The notes: generated by a model not told the origin, from the sequence alone. 64,000 nucleotides of DNA from Methylosinus sp. H3A (GCF_015709455.1 NZ_JADNQW010000006.1:1-64000), one strand, 5' to 3'. Shown: positions 1 through 8,947, counted from the stretch's first letter. Made by a program: numbers and translations.

Positions 1-189
1 TCGGTGGCGGCCGTAGCCGCCACCTTGATCGTTTTCCTTACTGTGAGAACGGAGCGCCAGTGGCTCGCGCTTGGGTTCGTCGACCGCTCGATCGTCGCCG
101 CGATGTGGATCGCGGCCATTTTTGTCATGCTGGCGGTCGGCATGACGTGTTGGCGATATTTGCGCATTCGATCCGTGAACAGGCGCTAG
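1..189 (+). CDS. C-terminal part of a small membrane protein (5' end outside window)
   Basis: The frame is open from the first base and ends at a TAG at 187-189, so the gene very probably starts upstream of the window. The visible 62 residues hold two hydrophobic stretches (about residues 2-14 and 30-48), followed by a short basic tail (RYLRIRSVNRR). This looks like an integral membrane protein with its tail in the cytoplasm. No family is recognised. It ends just before the convergent nuclease-like gene. Confidence 0.4.
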   Translation, partial: SVAAVAATLIVFLTVRTERQWLALGFVDRSIVAAMWIAAIFVMLAVGMTCWRYLRIRSVNRR

Positions 190-201
190 GCGCGCTAGGC
201 G

Positions 202-829
202 TCAGCGCGTCGTGGGAAGCGTCTGGCTGGGAGTCGACGGGGACGCGTTAGCTTTGCTGTAGGCCCGCAATATGATCGACATCGGCTCAGGGAAATCGGG
301 ATAGGCCCAGAGACCCGCTTTCGACCGGCGCGCTAAATTCTCGGCCTCGGCATAAGCCTGATGCACGGGCCGCCCCTCGAGCGAAGTCGAGGCGACCGCG
401 TATCCGAGAGTGACGATGGACATACCGAGGTCGACGCGAGACCCTTTGCTTTTTCCAGACGCCATCTGAAGCGAAGCAGATAACGAAGTGCGTCGTGTCG
501 CCTGCGATCTGCGCCGCGGTGTAACAAAGAGCTTCAAGTCCCGAATAAGCGCGACGAGCATAGCAAGGCTCGCCTCGCCGCAGTCGCGCTTCAAGCCGTG
601 CTCATTGGTGAAAAAGGTGCCCCGCAAGCAGGACTGCACGCCATAGAGGCGATATCGCTGTCCTTGATGCGCCCACGTAATCGCCAGTCTCGAATGTCGC
701 GGTCTCGGGGATAGGAAACCAGCGCGAATCGGTGGCGCGAGTCTGCGCCCCGGACTGCGACGTCCAGCAGAAGCACAACGCAGCCCCAAAAATCGATCGC
801 CATGCCAACGATTTAGCTGCATATTCCAT
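202..829 (-). pseudogene. secreted thermonuclease (SNase)-like protein, frameshifted
   Basis: Two frames share one gene. From ATG at 829 the first frame gives a clear signal peptide (MEYAAKSLAW..., cleavage near SGAQTRA) and runs to about position 680. The SNase-like body (RYRLYGVQSC, then AEAENLARRSKAGLWAYPDF near the C terminus) lies in another frame that is open from 822 to 202. One surplus base between about 690 and 660 explains the break. The motif RLYGVxSC and the closing AxxxARxxxxGLW are typical of the SNase fold, and the first is shared with the intact protein at 47193-47729. If functional it would be a periplasmic or secreted nuclease-like protein. It lies beside the T4SS genes. Whether the shift is real or a sequencing error cannot be decided here. 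Confidence 0.6.
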
Positions 830-844
830 TATATTGAACGCCGA

Positions 845-1199
845 TCACTGGTTAGGCTGCCCGTAGACCCAAGGATATTCGCTCTTCGATCCGGCGCTCG
901 GCCCTGTGGTCAAGCCATTGGCAGGACCGCCAGCACTCTGATTTTGTTGGCTGTTCGAATTAGCGCCCTGCATCGCTTCGGCGCAAATTCCGACCGCGAA
1001 TCCGTATGCCTGCATAACCAGTGCCTGTTGCATTATAGGCACGCAATACGGAATTGAGGACCAGGAAGGGTTGGTGGCGGCGCCGCAGAGAAGCACTTTG
1101 CAGGCAAAGCTTGCGTCTTGTGCGTGAGTCATAACCGGCTGTATTAGACTGCATATCGATGCCGCAATAACGATTTTTTGGGAAACTCGACCTCGACAT
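845..1199 (-). pseudogene. TrbM-like small exported protein of the conjugation locus, frameshifted in a homopolymer
   Basis: The body (from about 1180 down to 845) reads ACKVLLCGAATNPSWSSIPYC followed by a Cys-containing helix, a Cys pattern resembling the TrbM/KikA family of conjugation proteins. Its upstream in-frame sequence (IVIAASICSLIQP) is a signal-peptide core but has no start codon. The start is an ATG at 1199 in the neighbouring frame with a GGAGG ribosome site 5 bases upstream. The frames meet in a run of six A (plus strand T6, 1174-1179), where removing one base gives a complete signal peptide. The C-terminal third is low-complexity (Gly, Ser, Asn). The gene is divergent from virB1. 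The family call is tentative. Confidence 0.45.
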
Positions 1200-1220
1200 G
1201 AAAGCCTCCGTACGTGGAGC

Positions 1221-1262
1221 TTGCGCCGGACTCATTTGAATGTATAACATATTTTTTGTTAT
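1221..1262 (+). promoter_or_regulatory. candidate promoter and operator of the virB operon
   Basis: TTGCGC (1221-1226) and TATAAC (1243-1248) are separated by 16 bases, a plausible sigma70 pair reading toward virB1. The -10 overlaps a small inverted repeat, ATAACA (1244-1249) and TGTTAT (1257-1262), that could be a repressor site. The site lies in the divergent gap between the TrbM-like gene and virB1. Confidence 0.35.
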
Positions 1263-1280
1263 TAGCGAGCGGCGGCGGCC

Positions 1281-2008
1281 ATGCGGCGATCGGTTCGAGC
1301 CATTTCATTGATCTTATTCGTTCCTACCGCTCTCGCGGCGGGGAGTCCGATTTGCGCGGCGCGCGGGATCGCTTCGAGGCGACGGTCGACAGTTCGGGAA
1401 AGGTTATCCCGGGGCGGCAAGTTTCGGGAGCGGTCGAGCGATTGAGCGAGAGCGCGCCGGTGCACTCTCCTTGCGCAACGTCGCCCATTTCGCGAGAGGC
1501 TGCTCGATCCCTCGTCGAACAGATCGCGAGAGAGGAAAACTTCTATCCTGATTTTGTTGTCGCGGTTGCACGCGCGGAAAGCGATTTTAGGTCGGACGCC
1601 TTGTCGCCGAAGGGCGCTGTCGGCTTGATGCAAATCACGCGGGACACGGCAGAGCGATATCAGGTCGATATCTGCGATCCTTCGGAAAATGTGCGGGGCG
1701 GTATTCGCTTCCTTCGTGATCTTCACGGCCGTTACCACAACCCGCTCTTTATCCTGGCCGCATACAACGCCGGCGAGGCCGCATTGGCGGAACATGGCGG
1801 CGTGCCTCCGTATCCCGAAACGGTGAAATTTGTCGCCGATGTCCTCAACGACTTTTACGACTGGGAAAAGGTCGTGAAGACGCACGGTCCCAAGGCTGCG
1901 CATGTTGCAGCGAACAGGATCGAGCGGAATGCGTCGCATTCGCGTCGCGGTGAAGTTGGAACCAGTGACGAAAGGTGGAAGTCCGGGTTCGTCTGGAACG
2001 CCGAGTAG
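1281..2008 (+). pseudogene. virB1: VirB1-like lytic transglycosylase, probable frameshift after the signal peptide
   Basis: The body has an SLT lysozyme-like domain: catalytic Glu in VARAESDF, then SPKGAVGLMQI and the AAYNAGE motif. VirB1 proteins open the peptidoglycan locally for T4SS assembly in the periplasm. A good signal peptide (MRRSVRAISLILFVPTALA) starts at the ATG at 1281 but is in a different frame from the body. One missing base near 1365 would join ICAAR to DRFEAT. Without it the body frame can only start upstream at 1214 with no export signal. The gene is first in the virB operon, followed by virB2. Confidence 0.6.
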
Positions 2009-2034
2009 GTCGGAACCAAATGAGAGGAACAGCT

Positions 2035-2345
2035 ATGTTGAAATCATTTCCTTCGGCCGTTGCGAAGCGATGCGCGGTCATCGCAGCTTCAATCGTCTTG
2101 AGCGTGACGCCGGCGTTTGCGACGGGCAATCTGGCGCCCGTGCAATCGACGCTGCAAACGCTAGTTTCGGTTCTGACCGGCCAGATTTCGACGTCACTTG
2201 CGGTGTTGGCGGTCATCTCGCTCGGCTTTTTCGCCTGGGCAGGGCGCCTGACATGGCCATCGCCGGCTCGGTGATTTTCGGAATCGTGCTCGTGTTCGGT
2301 TCCGTCCAAATCGTCCAGTTCTTCCAATCGGCGGTTGGACAGTAA
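2035..2345 (+). pseudogene. virB2: VirB2-like T4SS pilin, single-base frameshift
   Basis: The ATG at 2035 follows GAGAGGAACAGCT. The first frame gives a signal peptide ending AFATG, then LAPVQSTLQTLVSVLTG and a membrane segment up to FFAWAGRLTW. It then breaks and would stop at about 2274. The rest of a typical VirB2 (IAGSVIFGIVLVFG, then QIVQFFQSAVGQ and a TAA) follows in the next frame, open to 2345. One missing base after ACATGG at about 2253 explains the shift. VirB2 is the major pilus subunit, so as written the plasmid could not build a pilus. The start is followed by a strong intergenic hairpin before virB3. Confidence 0.75.
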
Positions 2346-2351
2346 CCAAAT

Positions 2352-2389
2352 CAGAAGCAGCGCCGCTCCTTGGAGCGACGCTGCTTCTG
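2352..2389. other. strong intercistronic hairpin between virB2 and virB3
   Basis: The arms CAGAAGCAGCG (2352-2362) and CGCTGCTTCTG (2379-2389) pair perfectly. The inner bases pair again as CGCTCC with GGAGCG around a TT, leaving one C-A mismatch in an 18-bp stem. No T-run follows, so it is more likely an mRNA stabiliser or attenuator than a full terminator. Confidence 0.6.
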
Positions 2390-2415
2390 CGCTGCGATAT
2401 CGATCGGAGTGATAT

Positions 2416-2712
2416 ATGAACACGGATGATCTCGAAAAGCCTATGACGGTCCCGCTCGTGCGCGCACTCACACGCGCGCCGACGATCAAGGGCGTGCCGC
2501 AGGACTATTTCTGGGCCGAGTGTATTTTTACGGCGGTCCTGTTTCTCGCGACGCACAATCTGATGATGCTCGTCAGCATCATACCGCTCCATCTTTTCGG
2601 CTATGTGGTGACGCTTCGCGACGATCGCATATTCTCGATCCTTTTTGTCCGATTTTCACGTTGCCCTCCACGCTCCAGAGCATTTTGGGGTTGCGACTCC
2701 TATAAGGTTTGA
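2416..2712 (+). CDS. virB3: VirB3-like T4SS inner-membrane protein
   Basis: The protein has 98 residues. The N terminus has MTVPLVRALTRAPTIKGVP, the family's proline-rich lead-in, then two close membrane segments (about residues 36-65). A conserved tail DDRIFSILFVRFSRCPP...FWGCDSYKV follows. VirB3 sits in the inner membrane with the VirB4 ATPase. The length fits the family (about 100). The stop overlaps the VirB4 start region, the usual translational coupling. Unlike its neighbours it reads intact. Confidence 0.85.
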   Translation: MNTDDLEKPMTVPLVRALTRAPTIKGVPQDYFWAECIFTAVLFLATHNLMMLVSIIPLHLFGYVVTLRDDRIFSILFVRFSRCPPRSRAFWGCDSYKV

Positions 2713-2717
2713 TCGCG

Positions 2718-5134
2718 ATGTTGAGCGCTTTGAGAAACGAATTGACCTTTGGTACCGTCTCGCGTCGCGAGCTACCCGTTGCGTCGCATCTCCCCTTTTC
2801 ACGGCACGTCGATGATTGGATTATTCGGACGAATAAAGGGCTGTTGATGACGTTCCTGAAACTGGAGGGGTTTTCGTTTCAGACAGCGGACTGGTCTGAC
2901 ATTAATGTTCGGATGCACGGACGGAATGACGTTGTGCGCGCTCTTGGCAACAGCCGCTTCGCAATTTACTCACACATCATTCGCCGCGAGGTCGAGCCGA
3001 AGATCGAGTCGACCTTCGATAACGCCTTGTGTCGCGAAATCGATGAACGATACGACGCAGCCCTTGCAAAGCGTCGTATGTTCGTGAACGATATTTATTT
3101 GACCATCGTGCGTCGCCCGCTGCAGGGACATGCGGGGACGTTCGAGGCAATCGCCCAGTCCGTTATGGGAAAGAAGACCAAAGGCGGCGACTCGTACGAA
3201 GAGCAAGAGGCGATCTCGGAGCTCAAAGATGTCGCCACGGCGATCCTCTCGGCCTTGGGAGCTTATCGGCCTCGGCAGCTGCGTGTGATCGACAGAGAGG
3301 GATCATGGTTCTCGGAGCCGCTAGAGTTTCTTGTTCAGCTCGGAAACGGAGCTATTCCACGGCCTATGCATTTGCCCAGGATGCCGCTGAACGAGGCGCT
3401 CGCGACGAAGCGGATTTTTTTCGGGCGTAACGCTTTCGAGCTTAGAGGTGGATCATCGCAAGACACGCGCTTTGGCGCGGTTATTTCTCTCAGAGAATAT
3501 CCCGCTCTGACGGGTCCAGGGTTCCTCGACAACCTTTTGACGATTCCGCACGAAATAGTGGTGACACAGAGCTTCGCAATTATCGATCGGCCTGTGGCGC
3601 AGTCCCATATCGATCGCGTTGCGAGGCAAGTGGATATGTCGGATGAAGCCGGGTCGATCATCGCCGAGCACCTTAACGACGCGCGGGATGAGCTGCTGGC
3701 TTCGGAAGCGATTTATGGACAGCATCACTTCACCGTTGTTCCTCTCGGTGCGACGCTGAAAGAAGTCGACGCTGCCGTCACCGCCGCGGGCGCAGCTCTT
3801 ACCGATCGGTCGGTGATCTGGATACGCGAAGACCTGGACATGGAGCCGGCCTTTTGGGCGCAGTGGCCGGGAAATTTCTCGTATATCGCGCGCAATTCAA
3901 TCATCAGTTCGAAAAATCTCGCCGGCTTCGTCTCGTTGCACAATTATCCGAGTGGGTCGCCGCAAGGCAATCATTGGGGACCGGCGATCTCGGTGTTTCA
4001 AACCGCGTCGCAGACAGCGTATTTTTATAATTTCCACGTCGAGGATTTGGGCAATTTCACTGTAGTCGGGCCTTCGGGTTCAGGCAAGACCGTGTGGCTG
4101 TCCTTCATCGCGGCGCAGGCACAGCGGGTCGCGCCGCGTCCAAAGCTCATCTTCGTCGACAAGGACAGAGGCGCGGAAATCTTCATTCGAGCGCTGCGTG
4201 GTCAATATGAAGTGCTCGATCCGGGTACGCCGACCGGTTTCAATCCGCTGACTTTGTCGGACTCTGGCGAGAACCGCGAGTTCCTGTTCCGGCTGTTTTC
4301 TTTCATGCTCGCGCCGCGACGTGAAGGCGGCGCGGGTGGTCTGACCGCGACGGAAGAACAGGTGATCCGCAACGCTATCAAGACAGTCGTATCCGGTCCG
4401 GCGAAAGGCCGGTCATTGGAGGCGTTCCAATCATTGCTGCGGGGTCGGATTCAGGCGGGGGAGGGCGATCTGTCCACCCGGCTCGAGCCGTGGATCAAGA
4501 AGGATCAGAAGGGCTGGCTCTTTAACAACGAGGAGGATCACTTTTCGGTCTCACACATTTTCGGTTTCGACATGACGAAGGTGCTGGACGATCCGATCAT
4601 CCGCACGGCCGCGCTACTTTACATATTCCACAGAATCGACGAGCTGCTGGACGGCACGCCGCTGATGCTCTTTCTCGATGAAGGGTGGAGGCTGCTCGAT
4701 GATGACGTTTTTGCTTATTTCATCAAGGACAAGCTGAAAACGATCCGTAAGCAGAATGGAATTGTCGGATTCGGAACGCAGAGCGCCTCCGACATTGTGC
4801 GTTCGAAGTCCGCGGCGACATTGATCGAGCAGACCTCGACGAACGTGTTTTCCCTAACGCAAAAGCCGATGACGAAAGTTACCGGAACGCATTTCGTCTT
4901 TCAGAACGGGAAATCCGTTGGATCAGAGAAACGACGCCGGAGGCGCGGTCGTTCTTGATCAAGCACGGTGGAGACTCTGTGATCGCGAAGCTCGATCTCG
5001 GCTCGATGCCCGATCTCATCAAGGTTCTTTCGGGACGCACATCGACGGTCGCGGAACTGCATACGCTCATTGATCGCGTCGGCGATGATCCCGACGTCTG
5101 GCTGCCCATCTTCACTGGACGGAGCGCAACATGA
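2718..5134 (+). pseudogene. virB4: VirB4-like T4SS ATPase, frameshifted near the C terminus
   Basis: The first 730 residues are a classic VirB4/TrbE ATPase: an N-terminal CagE-like domain, Walker A VGPSGSGKTVW (about residue 448) and Walker B LMLFLDEGWRLL (about residue 650). VirB4 powers pilus assembly and substrate passage from the inner membrane. The frame fails after THFVFQNG and stops at 4958. The missing C terminus (ARSFLIKHGGDSVIAKLDLG, ending VWLPIFTGRSAT) follows in the next frame and ends at TGA 5132-5134, overlapping the virB5 start as ATGA. One base is missing near 4905. ATG at 2718 is preferred over the TTG at 2709. Confidence 0.85.
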
Positions 5135-5955
5135 GAGTTTTGCGACTGAGCGCGTGTTTTTTGACGTTAGCCGTCGTCGACGCTCGCGCGAATGTGCCGG
5201 TCGAAGACGCGGCGCAATTGACACAGAAATCGCAGACGCGGTCGGAGACGGACAAGATGGTTCCTGTTCAACAAGACCAGAATAAGAAGCAAAAGGGCAT
5301 TAATTGCGCGACGCACACGGGCCAGCAAGGAAGCGCGCGCGATACGACGAGCTCCCCGAACCAGAGCGCCGGCACGCAAGCGGTAAAGCAATATAATCCA
5401 GATGCGGCGGCGCCGGTCTCCGGCGCCGCCGGTCCGCAGCTGGCCGTGCAAACGACGGAGTCGGCGGCGGCGAAAGTCGTCGCCGGAAATATGGCCACCC
5501 AGACGACGGTCACGACCACAGGTCCGGTATACCAACAGGCGTCGGCGTATGCGGGACAGAGCGCGACGATTATGGCCGGATACGACGCCAATTCTTCGGG
5601 CGGCGTTCAAAACGGCATCAGTTGGAACCAGGTGATGGCGACGGCCAATCTCTGGGTCGAGGCGTACAACGCCATCAACGTCGCGCGCGTGTCGGGCTTC
5701 AGCCAAGGCGCGCAGGCGATGCGGTTCACTCCCTGGGCGGTCGCGATTGCGCCAGCGAATTCGGCCTGTGGCGTCGGCCATCGCGGCAATGGGACCGCCG
5801 CCGACCCCTGCATCGCGACGTCGAGCTCCGTGTGCCAGTCGCTGAATGACGGCGGCTGTTGGGAAAGGCGGTATGTCGACGGGGCCGGCAATATCGTGGT
5901 CTACCTCGAGAGCGTCAGCGCGTCCACGCAATCGCTTTCTTCTCAGTCGCAGTGA
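5131..5955 (+). CDS. VirB5-like exported T4SS component (first of two)
   Basis: The protein has 274 residues and a signal peptide (about residues 1-20, ending VDARA). The mature start NVPVEDAAQLTQKSQ resembles the opening of the next gene's product (VPVIDNANLTQSQQ). The middle is low-complexity Ala, Thr, Gln and Ser. The C-terminal part has six Cys, some likely in disulphides. The start ATG overlaps the virB4 stop. VirB5 proteins are minor pilus-tip adhesins in the periplasm. The call rests on position and N-terminal similarity, so VirB5-like is tentative. Confidence 0.5.
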   Translation: MRVLRLSACFLTLAVVDARANVPVEDAAQLTQKSQTRSETDKMVPVQQDQNKKQKGINCATHTGQQGSARDTTSSPNQSAGTQAVKQYNPDAAAPVSGAAGPQLAVQTTESAAAKVVAGNMATQTTVTTTGPVYQQASAYAGQSATIMAGYDANSSGGVQNGISWNQVMATANLWVEAYNAINVARVSGFSQGAQAMRFTPWAVAIAPANSACGVGHRGNGTAADPCIATSSSVCQSLNDGGCWERRYVDGAGNIVVYLESVSASTQSLSSQSQ

Positions 5956-5968
5956 AAGGAACACGATC

Positions 5969-6682
5969 ATGAGACGGGTTTATTTCAGCTTGCTGTGCGG
6001 CGTGGCTCTTGTCGGCGCGGCGCACGCCCAGGTGCCTGTGATCGACAATGCGAATTTGACTCAGTCGCAACAGACGGCGGCGAACACGCAACAGATCCTG
6101 TCGACCGATAAAGACATTCTGTCGAATGTGCAGAAGACGCTGCAAGCCGTGACCGGGGATCGTTCGTCGATCGCGCAAGGATCGCTCGCGAATATGGCGC
6201 TCGGAGGCGGCGGCTTTTCGATGGGCAACGCGCCGTCGCTAGGGTCCGTCATCTCGGGAGGCGCACTGTCTTTCGCGGGATTGGGCGGTAATTCTCAGTC
6301 CGTCATCTCGACCCTGATTAACGGCCTCAATCTGGTGCAATCGCTGTCGGGCATGAGTTCGGCCCTGCCCACGGACAAAGCCTACACCTCCTCGATGAAT
6401 ACGGCGGCGACGATCGTCGGGCTCATCACATCGACACAAGGGACGGTGCAAGGCGCCAGCGGCGCCTACAGCTCCGGCGCAAGGCAGATCGGAAGCTCGC
6501 CGGATGTGAAGGGCTCGATCGACCAGAATTCGCAGATCCAAGCGCAGAACGGTCAATCGATCATCCAGTTGAATGGGACTGTGAACACGGCCGCGGCGGC
6601 CGCCAATCAGGCCAACCTCGACCGCATCGCGCAATTTTCAGCGGCGGCGCGAGCGATGCAATTCAAGCCTTACGGACAATAA
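5969..6682 (+). CDS. virB5: VirB5-like exported T4SS component (second of two)
   Basis: The ATG at 5969 follows GAAAGGAACACGATC. It gives a 237-residue protein with a signal peptide ending AAHAQ. The mature protein opens VPVIDNANLTQSQQTAANTQQ, a helical opening typical of VirB5, and is helical, Gln- and Ser-rich, with an Ala-rich end AARAMQFKPYGQ. VirB5 sits at the pilus tip. The stop TAA (6680-6682) overlaps the next ATG by one base. It reads intact. Confidence 0.65.
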   Translation: MRRVYFSLLCGVALVGAAHAQVPVIDNANLTQSQQTAANTQQILSTDKDILSNVQKTLQAVTGDRSSIAQGSLANMALGGGGFSMGNAPSLGSVISGGALSFAGLGGNSQSVISTLINGLNLVQSLSGMSSALPTDKAYTSSMNTAATIVGLITSTQGTVQGASGAYSSGARQIGSSPDVKGSIDQNSQIQAQNGQSIIQLNGTVNTAAAAANQANLDRIAQFSAAARAMQFKPYGQ

Positions 6683-6966
6683 TGATGGCGAAGACAATAG
6701 GTCGTCTGGCGCTGGCTATCGCTATCACGGCGACCGTGAGCGGTTGCGGCTATAAGCCGCTCGAGGCGCCTTGCTCGATGAGAGAGAGCGGCGGGCCTCT
6801 CGTGACGCCCGGGCGTGAGGAACCGGCGCCCAACGGCTCGGGCGCCGTTCAGACGCTGTTTTACGCGGAGCCGCTGAAACCGGTTCGATACGGTCCATTC
6901 GTCGCGGCGCGGAAGAACGACGATTGTGGGCCGTTGAGGCCGATTAACGCCGGAGCATTGCGATGA
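6682..6966 (+). CDS. small lipoprotein in the VirB7 position
   Basis: The protein has 94 residues. The N-terminal segment ends in a lipobox (TVSGCG, Cys about residue 22), so it is probably lipid-anchored. The mature part contains KPLEAPCS and two more Cys. VirB7-type lipoproteins pair with VirB9 in the outer-membrane core complex. Position between virB5 and virB6, and the lipobox, support a VirB7-like role, but no specific VirB7 signature was recognised. It overlaps both neighbours by a few bases. Confidence 0.6.
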   Translation: MMAKTIGRLALAIAITATVSGCGYKPLEAPCSMRESGGPLVTPGREEPAPNGSGAVQTLFYAEPLKPVRYGPFVAARKNDDCGPLRPINAGALR

Positions 6967-8069
6967 CGGTCCTTCAAAATTGTCCGGCCACGAATTACGG
7001 CTCGGGACTCCTGCCGACGATACTGTCTAACGTCGACCAGACCGGTTGCAACTACGTGCAGGGCGCTTTTCAGGAATTGGCGCGCAGCGTGACACAGAAC
7101 GGTCCCGGTGGGCTATCCGTAGCCACGCTGATGCTCGCCGCCTATGTGATTTTTTGGGGTTACGGCATATGGGCCGGGACGGCGACCGGAACGGCGACAG
7201 ATGCGGTCTTCCGGCTGTTTCGAGCATTCGTCATCTACACGATCGCGACGACTTGGAGCGATTTCACCGCTTTGGTCTACGGCCTCTTTAATGACGGCCC
7301 GACGGCGATCGGCAATCAGCTCCTGACCGTGGGCAATAATTTCACCTACAGCTCTCCTAACGCCGTGGTGTCGGCTTTGGAGAATATCTGGAACCAGATA
7401 TCGAAAGGCTTCCAGCTTCATTGGACATGGTCTCTCGAATCCTTCGCGGCGGCTCTCGTCGGGCTCGCCTGCGTCGTCATAGTCGCGCTGTTCCTAGCCG
7501 TGTCCCTGTTCACGATCATCTTGTCGAAGGTCTTTTTATGGTTGCTGCTCGGACTTGCTCCGATCGTGATCCTTCTGCTGCTGTTCAGCGTGACGGGACG
7601 CTATTTTTCGGGGTGGCTGAACGGCGTGGCCATGTATGCGACCCTTCAATTGCTGGCTTACGCCTTTCTCGCCTTTTATCTCACAGTGACGAAGCCGATC
7701 TTCGACAATCTCCAGAACGCGCTGAATAGCGGAATGGTGGATTGGACCGCCTTGGCGCCCTTCTTCGTCGTCGGGCTCACCGGGTTGTTCCTCGCCGCGC
7801 AATTGCCGTCGCTGGCGTCGACCGTCACCGGCGGCATACCGCTCTACGCCGCTTCTGTCGGCGGAGTTTGGCGGTACGCTGTTGGATATGCGGCGGGGGC
7901 ATTGGGTGGCGCCGCGGGTGGGGTGTATCGAGCTCGCTTGCCCGGCCGGCTAGGAGAAAGCGGAGGCTGGAACCTGTCATGGCGCGACCAAAATATTCGC
8001 GCGCGACATGATCGCATCTATGGCCGGCAGGCGTCCGACATTCTCGCAAAGAAAATGGACCAGATTTGA
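6963..8069 (+). CDS. virB6: VirB6/TrbL-like polytopic T4SS membrane protein
   Basis: The protein has 368 residues and several long hydrophobic segments: about residues 53-70, 84-100, 150-215 as a cluster, 220-240 and 260-280. It has the family's W/Y-rich membrane core (IFWGYGIWAG; then KVFLWLLLGLAPIVI). VirB6 forms part of the inner-membrane channel through which DNA passes. The C-terminal 70 residues are basic and cytoplasmic. ATG at 6963 overlaps the preceding stop (ATGA-like). A gap of about 146 bases separates it from virB8. Confidence 0.85.
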   Translation: MTVLQNCPATNYGSGLLPTILSNVDQTGCNYVQGAFQELARSVTQNGPGGLSVATLMLAAYVIFWGYGIWAGTATGTATDAVFRLFRAFVIYTIATTWSDFTALVYGLFNDGPTAIGNQLLTVGNNFTYSSPNAVVSALENIWNQISKGFQLHWTWSLESFAAALVGLACVVIVALFLAVSLFTIILSKVFLWLLLGLAPIVILLLLFSVTGRYFSGWLNGVAMYATLQLLAYAFLAFYLTVTKPIFDNLQNALNSGMVDWTALAPFFVVGLTGLFLAAQLPSLASTVTGGIPLYAASVGGVWRYAVGYAAGALGGAAGGVYRARLPGRLGESGGWNLSWRDQNIRARHDRIYGRQASDILAKKMDQI

Positions 8070-8215
8070 GCGGGCGCACCGCCTCTCGGCGCGCTCGCGG
8101 GAACAATGCATTTCCGTGAGATTTAGACATGACAGCGGGAGATCGCAACGAACGTCTTGTGCATTGAAAGCCGTTCGGATGGAAGCGCGGCGATGTTACG
8201 ATTTCGAGGACAGAC

Positions 8216-8947
8216 ATGAAGGATGATGATGACGGTCCGCCGCGCGTGAAGCAACGCGACGATTTGAGAAACTACTATGGCGAGGGGGCGAGCTGGGAGG
8301 AGGATCGCGCGCGGTGGCAGAGAACGTCGATGTCGCTCGCCTGGATCATCGCCACGGTGATGAGCGTGATCGCGCTCGGCTCCATCGCGGCTCTGGCGTC
8401 GATGGTCCCGCTGAAGACGTTCGAGCCCTATGTCATCGAGGTCGACCGCTCTTCCGGTTTCGTCGAGATCAAGCGGCCCCTTGCCGATGGAGCTCTCTCG
8501 CAGGACGAAGCGATCACGATGTTCAACGTCGTGCGTTATGTGAAGGCGCGCGAAACATATGACCCCAAGGCGCTGAAGAGCAATTTCGATCTCGCGCAAT
8601 TGCTCTCGACTGGAGATGCGTCACGAGACCTCACAGAAATTTTCAGCCCGGCGAACCCGCGAAATTTGGTGAAGCTCTACGGAACGTCGACGGACGTGTC
8701 GGTCGAGATAAAGTCCGTCACATTTCCGAATCAGAAGACTGCGCTGGTGCGTTTTTCGACCGATGAGCATTCGTCCTCGAATGTGGTGCATCGCGACTGG
8801 GTGTCGCTCGTGAGGTTTCGCTACTCCGGCACGCCGCTCTCGAACGGGATGCGCTTCGATAATCCCTTGGGCTTTCAGACGACGGAATATCGTCGCGATC
8901 AAGAGACCGTTCCTGCGGTCGGCGCCGCGGGGGGGCCGAAGCCATGA
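8216..8947 (+). CDS. virB8: VirB8-like T4SS assembly protein
   Basis: The protein has 243 residues. A short charged cytoplasmic tail (KDDDDGPPRVKQRDD) and one membrane helix (about residues 38-62) are followed by a periplasmic VirB8 domain: EPYVIEVDRSSGFVEI, then RYVKARETYDP and a typical C terminus NPLGFQTTEYRRDQE. VirB8 nucleates the inner-membrane complex by binding VirB9 and VirB10. Length fits the family. It overlaps virB9 by four bases. Confidence 0.9.
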   Translation: MKDDDDGPPRVKQRDDLRNYYGEGASWEEDRARWQRTSMSLAWIIATVMSVIALGSIAALASMVPLKTFEPYVIEVDRSSGFVEIKRPLADGALSQDEAITMFNVVRYVKARETYDPKALKSNFDLAQLLSTGDASRDLTEIFSPANPRNLVKLYGTSTDVSVEIKSVTFPNQKTALVRFSTDEHSSSNVVHRDWVSLVRFRYSGTPLSNGMRFDNPLGFQTTEYRRDQETVPAVGAAGGPKP

